This document shows, one piece after another, positions 21,801 to 30,105 of a DNA stretch of 64,000 nucleotides. Below the pieces are notes generated by a model, which was not told the DNA's origin, did no database searches, and worked only from the letters and a program-made list of their open reading frames with translations. How positions within the stretch are numbered: position 1 is the stretch's first letter; each line of letters begins with the position of its first letter. Position numbers and translations under genes: made by a program. The DNA is taken from positions 3,286,001-3,350,000 of the forward strand of contig NZ_CP099397.1 in NCBI RefSeq assembly GCF_021495345.1, in the 5' to 3' direction. This DNA is from Pseudomonas hydrolytica. GTDB taxonomy: Bacteria; Pseudomonadota; Gammaproteobacteria; Pseudomonadales; Pseudomonadaceae.

Positions 21801-23477
21801 TCAGGAACGGGCAGCGCCACCGATCTCCAGCAGCGCGTTGCGACTGGCCCGGGCGCGATGTTCGCCCTGCAATTCCTGGAGCTGCCCACCGTCCATCTTC
21901 AGCAGGCGGTCGGCCTGGTCGAAGTAGTGATCGTCGTGACTGATGGCGAATACGGTCTTGCCGGCGGCCTTCAACTGCGGCAGCAGCTCGCGATAGAACA
22001 CCTGACGGAACAGCGGATCCTGATCGGCGGCCCATTCGTCGAGCAGCAGGATGTCGCGCGCTTCGAGTAACGCCAGTAGCAGCGCCAGACGCTTGCGCTG
22101 ACCGGCAGACATACGTGTGTCCCGCAGGCGCCCCGCCGCCACCTGCACCTTGTGGCGCATGTGCAAACTGCCCAGCCAGTGCTCGAGTTCTTCATCCGAT
22201 GCCGCCACGCCGCGCGGACCAAGCAGCTGCGAGAACAGGTGATAGTCGGTGAACACCGATGCGAACAGCTGACGGTACGCCGGCCACTCCTGCGGCCCGA
22301 GCACCCGGCCATCGATACGGATCTCGCCGCGTTGCGGGATGTACAGGCCCGTCAGCAGACGTGCCAGAGTCGACTTGCCGCTGCCGTTGCCGCCGACCAG
22401 AAACACCGTCTCGCCGCGCTCAAGGCGCAGACTGACCGGCCCCACGTCGAAGCCGGGCTCACCGTCCTGTGCCGGATAGCGATACTCCACCTCATGCAGT
22501 TCCAGCACCTGCCACTGTCCGCTCAAGGGGTCGGCTGGATGCTCGAAGGTCTCCACATGAGGCGCCAGCGCCAGCGACTCGACCTTGTCCAGCGCCACGC
22601 GTCCTGCGATCTGCGTCGGGATCGCCGCCACCGCCGACACCAGCGGTGTACGCATGAACAGAATGGTCAGCGCGTAGGTCGAGGCCACCGCCGTGGAGGC
22701 CCAACCCAGGCCGTTGGCCAGGTAGAACACCAGGCCGATGGTGCCCAGCACCATGATGTTGGCCCAGTTGCTGGCCAGGCCGTGGTAACGGTCGGCCAGG
22801 GTCACGTGATCGCGATAGGCGCGCGCGCTGAGGTCGAACTCGTCCTCGTACAGGCGCTGCGCGCGGTCGCGGTTTAGGGTCAGCTCCTTGCGCCCGTCGA
22901 TCACCGCCTGGTAGTCGCCGTACAGACGATCCTCGGACTCACGCAGCATGCGCAGGTGATGATTGAGGCGCCCGACCAGCAGCCAGCCCACGCCGAGGGT
23001 GAAGCTCATCCACAGCAATGTGGTGACGAACAGACCCGGCGACAGCCAGGCCAGATAGGCGAACGCCGCCAGCGTCAGCACGCTGCCGTAGATCAGTTCG
23101 GGCAGATGCACGAAGGCCAGGGTGATATTGCGGATGTCGCTGGAAAGACTCGCAATGATGTTGGAGCCACCAATGATCTCCAGACGCTCAATGCTGGTGT
23201 CCAGCACCCGCTTCACCAACGCGCGGCGCATGCGATAGACGAAGCGATGGCCCAGCGCCGTCAGCGACAGTTGCGCCGCCGAGGCCAGCACCAGCAGCAA
23301 GGCCAGCAAGGCGACGAACTGCCCCAGCGCCACCCCCGGATTGCTCGCCGGGTTAAGCATGCGCTGATTGATGAAGGCAATCACCGCCACGCTGAGCAAT
23401 GCGCTGCCCAGGCTGAGCCCCAGCACCAGCGCGATGGACCAGCGATATTCGTGGAAAACCAGACGCAGCAGTTTCAT
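21801..23477 (-). CDS. Cyclic-peptide/siderophore ABC exporter (PvdE/SyrD type)
   Basis: A 558-aa half-transporter with its membrane domain fused to its ATPase. The N-terminal half holds about six hydrophobic segments, starting with LVFHEYRWSIALVLGLSL. The C-terminal half has Walker A (GGNGSGKSTLARLL), a signature-like MSAGQRKR, Walker B with LLLDEWAADQD, and a switch His in AISHDD. This matches the cyclic-peptide export family that includes PvdE, which moves peptide siderophore precursors across the inner membrane. The start codon directly follows the sigma factor stop (TGA-ATG, no spacer), and pvdA follows on the same strand. Export of the acylated precursor to the periplasm is inferred from context. 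Confidence 0.9.
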   Translation of the reverse strand: MKLLRLVFHEYRWSIALVLGLSLGSALLSVAVIAFINQRMLNPASNPGVALGQFVALLALLLVLASAAQLSLTALGHRFVYRMRRALVKRVLDTSIERLEIIGGSNIIASLSSDIRNITLAFVHLPELIYGSVLTLAAFAYLAWLSPGLFVTTLLWMSFTLGVGWLLVGRLNHHLRMLRESEDRLYGDYQAVIDGRKELTLNRDRAQRLYEDEFDLSARAYRDHVTLADRYHGLASNWANIMVLGTIGLVFYLANGLGWASTAVASTYALTILFMRTPLVSAVAAIPTQIAGRVALDKVESLALAPHVETFEHPADPLSGQWQVLELHEVEYRYPAQDGEPGFDVGPVSLRLERGETVFLVGGNGSGKSTLARLLTGLYIPQRGEIRIDGRVLGPQEWPAYRQLFASVFTDYHLFSQLLGPRGVAASDEELEHWLGSLHMRHKVQVAAGRLRDTRMSAGQRKRLALLLALLEARDILLLDEWAADQDPLFRQVFYRELLPQLKAAGKTVFAISHDDHYFDQADRLLKMDGGQLQELQGEHRARASRNALLEIGGAARS

Positions 23478-24110
23478 TCAGAACCTCTTGGCCAGGGGAC
23501 AGTTGCGCGAGCACTGCCCGTCGAGTCGGACACGGCAATGCCCCAGGGTATCGCGCAGGATCAGGCTGATGAGCGCTGGCGAAGCGCCCAGTTGAGTCGC
23601 CACCTCGCGCTGGGTGAGGCCGTCCAGCTGACTGAGGGTGAAAACCCGGCGCATCCGCGGCGTCAGCTCCGCCAGCGCATCGAGCAACTGGCGCACGGCC
23701 TGCTGTCCGCCTACGGCCTGTTCTGGCGAGATTTCCGAAGGCTGCAGATCCGCCAGTTCGCCGGCGGCACCGTAGCGCTGCTCCAGCTGCAGGCGCCGCA
23801 AGTGGTCGATGGACAGGTTGCGTACCAGGCGAGTCAAGTAGCGCTCGGGCGCATCCACCCGGGAGAGATTGAGGCTGCCCTCCCACAGCTTGAGAAAGGC
23901 ATCCTGCAGGACATCCTCGGCTCTGCTGCGACATCCCAGAACTCGCGTCGCCAGATTGAGCAATGCATGACGCTGAGCCTGATAGGCCGCCAGCAAAGCC
24001 TTGCGGTCAAGGACCGCAGCAGAGTGGTCATAGGCAGGCGCATTCGCTGCAAAAGACCGCCGGGAACCTCTCCGGCCTGGCGCCGGCAATGACTGTCGAG
24101 AACATTCCAT
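23478..24110 (-). CDS. ECF sigma factor, PvdS/FecI-like iron-starvation sigma
   Basis: Up to 210 aa. Region 2 is seen in VLGCRSRAEDVLQDAFLKLW and RYLTRLVRNLSIDHLRR, and region 4 in LTQREVATQLGASPALISLILRD. The segments GCRSRAEDV and LVRNLSIDHLR closely resemble PvdS as I remember it. The start is uncertain: the ATG at 24110 has no clear ribosome site, and the first ~35 residues are not typical of the family, so initiation may be further in. It is the first gene of the siderophore operon and is joined without a gap to the exporter gene. No anti-sigma or TonB receptor gene is seen nearby. A Fur-like motif lies upstream, consistent with iron-repressed expression. Confidence 0.88.
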   Translation of the reverse strand: MECSRQSLPAPGRRGSRRSFAANAPAYDHSAAVLDRKALLAAYQAQRHALLNLATRVLGCRSRAEDVLQDAFLKLWEGSLNLSRVDAPERYLTRLVRNLSIDHLRRLQLEQRYGAAGELADLQPSEISPEQAVGGQQAVRQLLDALAELTPRMRRVFTLSQLDGLTQREVATQLGASPALISLILRDTLGHCRVRLDGQCSRNCPLAKRF

Positions 24111-24153
24111 GTGAGGTCACGCTCATTGGCAAGGAGCGCCAATCGTGCATGCA

Positions 24154-24175
24154 AACAGTTCTCATTACAATAATG
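24154..24175. promoter_or_regulatory. Fur-box-like motif upstream of the ECF sigma gene
   Basis: The top strand contains ACAGTTCTCATTACAATAAT, an AT-rich patch in GC-rich DNA. It shares TTCTCATTA with the motif before pvdA. It lies 45-65 bp upstream of the first possible sigma factor start, where a Fur operator would be expected. Motif match by eye. Confidence 0.45.
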
Positions 24176-24342
24176 GCGAGACGCCTTGATTTGGCGAGGC
24201 CCTGCCGACAATTGAAATGGCCGCACGGCATCACGCCGCCGTGGCATCAGCGGATGACCAACATGGCTGCAGGTGATCGAGGAATACGTGTGGAACAGCG
24301 CGTTGCGACGAGCGCTCGCTGAACGCGAAGGAAAGCAATCAG

Positions 24343-24368
24343 GATGGCGTCCCCTGCTGGAATCGAAC
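24343..24368. repeat. Left attachment repeat: copy of the tRNA-Arg 3' end
   Basis: These 26 bases are identical to 30967-30992, which is the 3' end of the tRNA-Arg(CCT) gene including its CCA and T-arm. The match ends abruptly, and no tRNA body follows here. This is the direct repeat left by site-specific integration at a tRNA 3' end, so it marks the distal border of the island. Confidence 0.88.
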
Positions 24369-24544
24369 ATAGCCACTCAAGACCAAGCCATGTCTAGCAT
24401 TTAGCGTTTCGATATTCATTGCATACCCCCAAACGTACCCCTAAAACCCGAAGTACCTCTGCTTAACTCGCAATTTCACCATCGGATGGATCGACTACTG
24501 TCTTTAGGTTGAACCCCGAATGGTGCTCACAAACCGAGGAAAGT

Positions 24545-24892
24545 ATGAAACGCGACATGGATCTGATAAGGAAAATTGTTCTGGCCGTTGAGACCGCGCC
24601 TCGCCAGGAACTGTCCGATGTTGACCAGCAGGCCTTCAATTACCATGCAAATCTGCTGATTGAGGCCGGTCTAGCAGAAGGTGCTGTTGGTCCATTACAA
24701 CGCGGTATCCCTGCAATGATCGTCCTTTGGCGGCTCACTTGGAATGGTCATGACTTCGCCGACAGCATCAAAGACGACACCATCTGGAACAAAGCCAGAG
24801 AGAACGTGTTTAAGCCGACAGCTTCGTGGTCATTCGGTGTTCTGCTGACTTACCTGAAAGCCGAGATAATTCGAAACATACCCGGGATATAG
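24545..24892 (+). CDS. DUF2513-family protein
   Basis: A 115-aa protein starting at the ATG at 24545 behind GAGGAAAG; an upstream in-frame TTG at 24509 is less likely. The pattern MKRDMDLIRKIVLAVE, then YHANLLIEAGL and RLTWNGHDFADSIKDDTIW near the C-terminus, is characteristic of DUF2513, a small family of unknown function common in phages and islands. The wHTH-like layout is an impression only. It is the first gene inside the left border and stands alone on this strand. Confidence 0.75.
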   Translation: MKRDMDLIRKIVLAVETAPRQELSDVDQQAFNYHANLLIEAGLAEGAVGPLQRGIPAMIVLWRLTWNGHDFADSIKDDTIWNKARENVFKPTASWSFGVLLTYLKAEIIRNIPGI

Positions 24893-24936
24893 GGTATCTA
24901 GCCTCCATCAAAGCCAACGCTCTGGAAGGTAGTTTT

Positions 24937-25068
24937 ATCCGAGACAACGCGACAACCCGCGTCACTGCTGGGCTGCGACGTTTTTCTATCCGCGACAGAG
25001 TGCCCGGTGTCGCGGATAAAAAATCGCTAGAGGTCGCGCCATTGCTGGGTTGTCGCGCTGTCGCGGAT
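24937..25068. repeat. Nested inverted-repeat structure
   Basis: Outer arms 24937-24958 and 25047-25068 are inverted copies that match at about 20 of 22 bases (core GCGACAACCC / GGGTTGTCGC). Inside them are perfect 11-bp arms TATCCGCGACA (24987-24997) and TGTCGCGGATA (25008-25018) around a 10-base loop. The inner hairpin is flanked by T5 on its left and A5-6 on its right, so neither strand has a terminator-type U-tract. The structure fills the gap between the DUF2513 gene and the convergent 25072-25341 gene. Its function is unknown. Confidence 0.75.
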
Positions 25069-25071
25069 GGA

Positions 25072-25341
25072 TTACCGCTCCGGCCGCGCCAGCGGCCTAG
25101 TTTCTCGAACCAAGGTGACCAAGGAAGACCCGCCTTCTTCCCGACTATCCACTCCGCTTAGAAGCTCATCACGGATAGCGGCCATGCGTATCTCGCATGG
25201 CCGCTCCTGCACGGTTCCACGATAGTAGATCCAGAGCTCATCGCTCCGGGTGTAGCGCCCTACTCTGACGGGGCCAGCCACATCATCGAGGTATCGCTCG
25301 CCAGGGCGGCGGACTTCGTGCTCGGCTTTGATTCTTGACAT
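25072..25341 (-). CDS. Hypothetical protein (89 aa)
   Basis: I start it at the ATG at 25341 because AGGAG lies about eight bases upstream; the frame itself opens at 25386. The charged protein begins MSRIKAEHEVRRPGERYL and contains YTRSDELWIYYRGTVQERPC. I recognise no domain. The 3' end of the upstream minus-strand frame overlaps it by 59 bases, which is unusual and leaves doubt about one of the two. Confidence 0.5.
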   Translation of the reverse strand: MSRIKAEHEVRRPGERYLDDVAGPVRVGRYTRSDELWIYYRGTVQERPCEIRMAAIRDELLSGVDSREEGGSSLVTLVRETRPLARPER

Positions 25342-25612
25342 GGTGACGCTCTCCTGTGTGGAAGGCTTCAGAGTGCAAGCTGTCAACCGATAGATCGACC
25401 CTACAGGGGGTCAGCGACATTCCAAGTAACTCACAGACAACTGCCCGGCGCCGCCGAGCAATACACCGGCGCATAAACGCCTGTTCACCCGCATCGAGCT
25501 TGCGGTAAAACCGCAGCAACAACCGCTCCTCTGGCGTCACCCAATCCCTATCCGGCTGCGCAACCCGCTCCGCCAGTTGCTCCCCTACAGCCGTGTTCAC
25601 ATCGATACTCAT
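25283..25612 (-). CDS. Hypothetical protein (about 109 aa)
   Basis: Starts at the ATG at 25612 (MSIDVNTAVGEQLAERV), two codons after the first ATG of the frame. The middle part, VTPEERLLLRFYRKLDAGEQAFMRR, looks like a genuine small helical protein. The last ~35 residues overlap the next gene in another frame and have low-complexity character, so the natural end may have been lost by a frameshift. No function is recognised. Confidence 0.45.
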   Translation of the reverse strand: MSIDVNTAVGEQLAERVAQPDRDWVTPEERLLLRFYRKLDAGEQAFMRRCIARRRRAVVCELLGMSLTPCRVDLSVDSLHSEAFHTGERHHVKNQSRARSPPPWRAIPR

Positions 25613-25743
25613 CTGCATACTCCGTCATTGGCAGTTGTCCGCAGACCTTACCGCCACTCTGGAATATGCAAGCCAGCCCGCAGCTTGGCAGCCTGCGCCC
25701 CAGCGGGCAAACTGCCACCTTTTATCAAGGACGTTGCCCTTAA

Positions 25744-26376
25744 ATGGATCTGCTCCAACAAGCTCAAGCCCTGATCGGTAGCCAGTACGCGCCGCTATTC
25801 ACTGCAGCCGTAACAGTGCTGTCTCTCTTCCCCAAGCTGATCGCACCGCTGCTCAGCGCCTTCGAGGCACACGACAAACACTTCGTGCGTAAGCCTCTTG
25901 AGCGACTAAAGGCTCTGCGCTCCAGCGTCGCCAAAAACCCAGACTTGTCCCATTACTTGGAAACGTCCATCGAGCTGGAGGCATTCCGCATCGCGTCTGG
26001 CGTCACCACCAGCCGATCAAAAATGGAGTTCTTGTTAGCGCTGGATAAAGACGGCAATTGGACTAAGCCGCAGCTTCGCAGCCTATGCCGACACCTGGAG
26101 GTGCCGGAAGGGAGCGATAAGCCCGAGGTCGTCATCGGCGGCTTCGAGAAATTCGCCGCGATCTGGAGTGCCGTTGCCGCAATGACCATAGGTGTAGTTG
26201 GCGCGTTGTATTTCACCGTCTCGGTGTATCAATTCAACGTCGGCGATTTCATCATTGGAGTAAGCGCGTTTGCCGCATCCATCGCGTTCGGCCGCTTCAT
26301 AGTGAGCGATTTCATCAGCTACCGGCTCGCCCGCCGCGCCCAGGCAACCCTCGCTCGCCGGCAAACCGCTCGCTAA
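25744..26376 (+). CDS. Membrane protein of unknown function (210 aa)
   Basis: The N-terminal ~130 residues include one hydrophobic stretch (LFTAAVTVLSLFPKLIAPLL) and a soluble region. Two further hydrophobic helices follow near the C-terminus (IWSAVAAMTIGVVGALYFTV and FIIGVSAFAASIAFGRFIV), ending in the basic tail RLARRAQATLARRQ. Its 3' end overlaps the convergent 26373-26909 gene by four bases. I recognise no family. Its place in the island suggests accessory function only. Confidence 0.6.
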   Translation: MDLLQQAQALIGSQYAPLFTAAVTVLSLFPKLIAPLLSAFEAHDKHFVRKPLERLKALRSSVAKNPDLSHYLETSIELEAFRIASGVTTSRSKMEFLLALDKDGNWTKPQLRSLCRHLEVPEGSDKPEVVIGGFEKFAAIWSAVAAMTIGVVGALYFTVSVYQFNVGDFIIGVSAFAASIAFGRFIVSDFISYRLARRAQATLARRQTAR

Positions 26377-26909
26377 AGCAGGTCGCCCACCAACACGGCC
26401 TTGCCGATATCCCCCTGGCAGTCACCCTCGCCTGGGCGCCATTCCAGCGTGGCGCCCTCGCCCACCAGGTCTACGTTAAGGATGCGATCGAGGCACTCGC
26501 CCATGCCGTCCTTGCTGATCGCCACCAGGTGCTGGTCATCCCACGCGCTCACCTCGTAGGCGAATGCCTGCGCCTCCAGATCCTGCCCCTCGGTGTGGTT
26601 CAGCAACGAGGCATGCGCCTCCAGGCAAGTCTGGCGCTCGCGGTTACAAATGATCTCAACACCGTTGGTAGTGCCGTAGGCGTCGCCCTCAACGGCGCGC
26701 CAACCGCCCCAGATGACCAGATTGTCACCCTGGGCAAAACGCAGTGGCGGAATGGTGGTGGCGGTACGTTCCAGCGGCGCAGGGCCGGCAAGCCAGATGG
26801 CCGCATAAGCGGCCACCAGGGCGGAAGCGAGGGCAACGCAGAGGTAGCGAAGAATGGGTATGGTCGAACTCCTTTTCGTGGGTGGTGCCGCCCCGGAAAT
26901 CCTTAGCAT
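26373..26909 (-). CDS. Hypothetical membrane-anchored protein (up to 178 aa)
   Basis: One N-terminal membrane segment (YLCVALASALVAAYAAIWLA) is followed by a soluble, probably periplasmic, domain with paired cysteines (EIICNRERQTCLEA; GECLDRIL; GDCQGDIG), which could form disulfides. The start is unclear: the ATG at 26909 has no ribosome site, while a strong AAAAGGAG lies internally with no ATG at normal spacing. No family is recognised. Confidence 0.5.
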   Translation of the reverse strand: MLRISGAAPPTKRSSTIPILRYLCVALASALVAAYAAIWLAGPAPLERTATTIPPLRFAQGDNLVIWGGWRAVEGDAYGTTNGVEIICNRERQTCLEAHASLLNHTEGQDLEAQAFAYEVSAWDDQHLVAISKDGMGECLDRILNVDLVGEGATLEWRPGEGDCQGDIGKAVLVGDLL

Positions 26910-26973
26910 AGTTTAGTATCTGATATATTCTAATAATTTAGCGCCAACCACCCAGCGCTACCTGCAAAAGCAA

Positions 26974-27813
26974 TTAGTCACAGTCATAATAAGCAGAGAG
27001 TACAGGCGCAATAAAATAAGATGGCGTCACATCGATAGATAAATTCTGCTTTAACATGCGCCCAACCCTCTTACGATAAACCGAATAATTAACAAGAACA
27101 AGTGCTTCATTAGCATCTAAGCTCGAATACGCAAGCGTCATATAGTACTTAACCTGCTCACCACTCATGCGCGCATTCTCGATCATTTTAGTCAGAATAG
27201 AAAATTGCTCTAAAAGCATAATACTACTATCGCGAGCTTCCATATCCTCAAGAGCCGTCTTTGCCGCAGATAAACTTTTACGCCACCCAATCGCATCAGC
27301 ATTTATCTTCTTTCTTTCATCATAAATAAGGTCAGCAACATACGAATACGAACTAACAATTTTTCCATCCACATCTATTTTTTGCTCTGAACGCCGCTCA
27401 CGCTGCGCAGAAAGCAAATTAAAAAATGAACTTTCAAAATTTTGAGTCTTAAAAATCAACTCTTGCGCACGCAGTGACTCGACTGTTGAGGATAGCTCTT
27501 TTTCCTGCAGCGATACCGAAGAAACAATAGCAATAAGAGCAAGAAAGCTAAGTATTGGATTAAGTATTCCACCAACAAAGTCACCTACCTGACCCAGATT
27601 GGTGGTCACGTCGATTTTCAGCCATAAGTGCAATACAAAAACACCAACCACAGCCACTATGGTAAAAAACGCAAAGGCCAATATAAATCTCTGTGCAAAG
27701 TTCATCCCTCCAAACAAACGACCGAGCGCCTGCCTAATTGGCAAAAAATATGCGATCAGGAACACCGTAACAACAGTCGAGTAAACAAGAAGCAACAGCA
27801 CTGCATTTTTCAC
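26974..27813 (-). CDS. Putative phage abortive-infection membrane protein (putAbiC-like)
   Basis: A 279-aa protein with a GTG start at 27813 behind AGGTG. Two N-terminal membrane helices are followed by GQVGDFVGGILNPILSFLALIAIV and then KTQNFESSFFNLLSAQRERR, the signature arrangement of the putAbiC family as I know it. The C-terminal half is charged and helical. The gene is AT-rich. It follows the KAP NTPase gene by 42 bases on the same strand, so the two are probably co-transcribed. A role in phage defence is inferred from family name and context, not shown by the sequence. Confidence 0.7.
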   Translation of the reverse strand: MKNAVLLLLVYSTVVTVFLIAYFLPIRQALGRLFGGMNFAQRFILAFAFFTIVAVVGVFVLHLWLKIDVTTNLGQVGDFVGGILNPILSFLALIAIVSSVSLQEKELSSTVESLRAQELIFKTQNFESSFFNLLSAQRERRSEQKIDVDGKIVSSYSYVADLIYDERKKINADAIGWRKSLSAAKTALEDMEARDSSIMLLEQFSILTKMIENARMSGEQVKYYMTLAYSSLDANEALVLVNYSVYRKRVGRMLKQNLSIDVTPSYFIAPVLSAYYDCD

Positions 27814-27855
27814 AAAGGCACCTAATCAACACACAATCAAGGCAAAGATACAAAG

Positions 27856-29286
27856 TCATTCAAGGCTATGGGAAAGATCCACCAGCGCCAGATATTGCTT
27901 CATCATTGCAATGCAATTAGGACCATTGAAAAGCCAAATCACGTGAGAGTGTAGTGTATTATGCTGATTGTCAGCATGAATCATTTCGCGCATAGACTCT
28001 GCCGTCGAGTGAAGACATGTAAAATAGCGCTTAGCAGTACTATGTACCTCCTCATTGCTACCTCCATAATACAAAGATCTGGCGGGATAGGTTTTACATA
28101 TTTCCTGCCATGCATCAGGATCATTGTGCGCAACAACCCTTCTGTAGAGGTGCGGTGCCTCATCTCTCAGGACGATTAGGTAGAAAGCGAAAAAAATCTC
28201 TACAGCTGCAGGCTTAACCGAAGAGCTAATAGCTTTTAGCTGCCTAAGGCATTTCTCCAACTCACGCGGCTTTAGCTTGAAAGTAGAAGATATGGAATAC
28301 AAAATAGCCTGAAGCTCATTCAGGTTATACTGCCCAGCCAGAACCGCGTCTGAGGCAGGAGCAACAAAGTTTCTATCGCCACTCGCCGAATATCTATGCC
28401 GAATATCATGAAGCCTTATAGGTGGCAAAGACACACTACCAAAATTTAACTCCTGGGCCTGCAACCACTTCTCGGTGTTATCAAAGCTTAGCGAGTACTC
28501 AGCATCAAAGAACCTTTTGAGATATTTATCACCTTCAAAACCCACCCCATAAATCGCACCTATGGAGTGCCTGAGCTGAGCAACATCGCATGCAATAATG
28601 AACTTGCAATTTTCGACATCAAAAAAATGCTTAATTCTTTCCAGTAGCTCGATGGAAAAAGTTGGTCTGCATCGATCTAACTCATCTATGAAGATGTAGA
28701 GCGGGCGTGATTCTGTCTCGTACTTAACAGCTTGATTGGCAGCTGCCTCTAAAGCTAATGCTGCAAATCGAACCTTGAAATTCTCAACGACCTGCATTGT
28801 TTCTTTATTACTTTGCAGCAGATTATCCAGGGCTTTTTCAGCAGCATCTGCAAGTGCTTCGGAGTCAATTTTCTCAGTTATTGCTGCAACGTCTACACCT
28901 GTAAACTTCTTAATAACCCCCTTGGCCAATGCAGGTGTAGCAGCCAGAATTACGCTAGTCGCTTTACTTCTGAAATCACGTAGAGCTTCCTCAGCCTTTC
29001 CGGTTGGGATGAACTCGAGAAGCGCATCATTGATTGCTGCGGTGAGTGCTACAAAAGCATCACCTGCATAATCATGCGTCCATGCATTGAAGTAGATAAC
29101 CGCACGCTCCTGAAGTAATGCGTCATGCCAGTTCTGCAAGAAGAATGTTTTACCTGCCCCCCAGGGGGCATTCACATTCAGAACCTTTAAGTCTTCGTTG
29201 GTATCCAGATAGTTGGTCAGGAACTTAGCCACGCCCTCCCTATCCATCTTATCCTTGAACCACGGTTCTTCTTGCAGCAATGCCAT
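27856..29286 (-). CDS. KAP-family P-loop NTPase
   Basis: A 476-aa protein; the start is the ATG at 29286, with GGAG upstream. Walker A is NAPWGAGKTFFLQNW near residue 45. Walker B and the acidic glutamate are in LYIFIDELDRCRP, followed by LLERIKHFFDVENCKFIIACD, which is typical of KAP NTPases. No membrane segment is obvious in the insertion between Walker motifs, so it may be cytoplasmic and act with the membrane protein encoded downstream. The gene is AT-rich relative to the chromosome, a sign of transfer. KAP NTPases occur in several phage-exclusion systems; that function here is inference. Confidence 0.85.
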   Translation of the reverse strand: MALLQEEPWFKDKMDREGVAKFLTNYLDTNEDLKVLNVNAPWGAGKTFFLQNWHDALLQERAVIYFNAWTHDYAGDAFVALTAAINDALLEFIPTGKAEEALRDFRSKATSVILAATPALAKGVIKKFTGVDVAAITEKIDSEALADAAEKALDNLLQSNKETMQVVENFKVRFAALALEAAANQAVKYETESRPLYIFIDELDRCRPTFSIELLERIKHFFDVENCKFIIACDVAQLRHSIGAIYGVGFEGDKYLKRFFDAEYSLSFDNTEKWLQAQELNFGSVSLPPIRLHDIRHRYSASGDRNFVAPASDAVLAGQYNLNELQAILYSISSTFKLKPRELEKCLRQLKAISSSVKPAAVEIFFAFYLIVLRDEAPHLYRRVVAHNDPDAWQEICKTYPARSLYYGGSNEEVHSTAKRYFTCLHSTAESMREMIHADNQHNTLHSHVIWLFNGPNCIAMMKQYLALVDLSHSLE

Positions 29287-29329
29287 ACAAGACTCCAAAA
29301 TAAAAAGTTAGAGTTATTGCAAGAGAAAA

Positions 29330-29602
29330 TTAATTATCGGCGGCAGCCGTAATGGCTTCACACATAGGCTTGGTGTGCGAAAACTCGCTCGCCATCCATT
29401 CCGCAGGAACGTAGTAGTGATCGTTTCGGGTATAGGTGGGCATACCATCACTAGATGCGCAGGCCCATACGAGGTACTCGGCATCGCCAGTAAGGGCTGC
29501 GGCTACGAAAACCTGGCCGGTCTCTTGATCTACGGCAAAGGTGCGCTTCCATTGCGGAAGCTTCTTACCCGGTAGCTCGAACTCATTCCATTGAAGGCCC
29601 AT
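29330..29602 (-). CDS. Hypothetical protein (90 aa), first gene of the KAP cassette
   Basis: Starts MGLQWNEFELPGKKLPQWKR with AGGAAG at normal spacing. It is small, acidic and rich in aromatics (YTRNDHYYVPAEWM). It ends 43 bases before the KAP start on the same strand and so probably leads the cassette. No family is recognised. Confidence 0.55.
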   Translation of the reverse strand: MGLQWNEFELPGKKLPQWKRTFAVDQETGQVFVAAALTGDAEYLVWACASSDGMPTYTRNDHYYVPAEWMASEFSHTKPMCEAITAAADN

Positions 29603-29772
29603 TGATCAACTTCCTTTCGTTCTCAATGGGAACAGATCATGCCAGCCTTTTGCCATCCTCGACAACGGCCTCAAGCCCCGAAACACACTGTTCGAAAGTA
29701 TTCAGGCGTTCTTTTCCTCAGCAGCTCGCTGTACTTATCGTTAGGCACCATAGGGTTATCAGCGCCCATTCA

Positions 29773-30105
29773 TTACCAGTGAGACCGCCGCCTTAGCCAT
29801 CCCCCCAACAATCGTCGCAACCGTTCCTCGTAGGGTTCTTCATGCTCCTGCTCGTCGAGGTTGTAGGCCTGGCGCTCTAGGGTGATCAGTGTCTTCAGCG
29901 TCTCGGCCAGCTCTCGCATGATCTTGGTGCGGTTCGGTAGCGCAATGATCTTGTGGTAAAGGTCGCTCAGCCGGTCGTTCCCGAAGGCGTCCGGGCTGCG
30001 CATCATCTCGCCCAATGACTCTGCCAGGTCGCGGTGATCCGTCAGTTGCTCCAACTCTTCCAGTAGCTTTTTGGTCAGGCCGCACGAGCACCGCATATCC
30101 GCACG
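29773..30105 (-). pseudogene. Truncated phage-type protein, possibly terminase small-subunit-like
   Basis: The frame contains LYHKIIALPNRTKIMRELAE followed by LKTLITLERQAYNLDE, a pattern seen in small phage packaging or DNA-associated proteins. There is no ATG start with a ribosome site. The frame opens only 30-40 bases further up at a stop, so the N-terminal part seems to be missing; GTG near 30114 or an ATG at 30096 could be used. It sits near the right border of the island and looks like phage debris. Family assignment is tentative. Confidence 0.4.

Larger units (their letters stand above)
24111..24544. other. Intergenic junction between siderophore operon and genomic island
   Basis: No gene is supported in these 434 bases. 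They contain the presumed siderophore promoter region with a Fur-like motif (about 24154-24175) and the left attachment repeat (24343-24368). Just inside the island are tandem TACCCC-type motifs near 24422-24440, of the sort often found next to tyrosine-integrase attachment sites. Confidence 0.6.

Noticed and set aside
24343-24368. Second tRNA-Arg gene
   Set aside because: Only the last 26 bases of the tRNA region are present; no D-arm, anticodon arm or 5' acceptor strand. It is an attachment-site copy.
24987-25018. Rho-independent terminator
   Set aside because: The hairpin has T-run before it and A-run after it on both readings, so no U-tract follows the stem on either strand.
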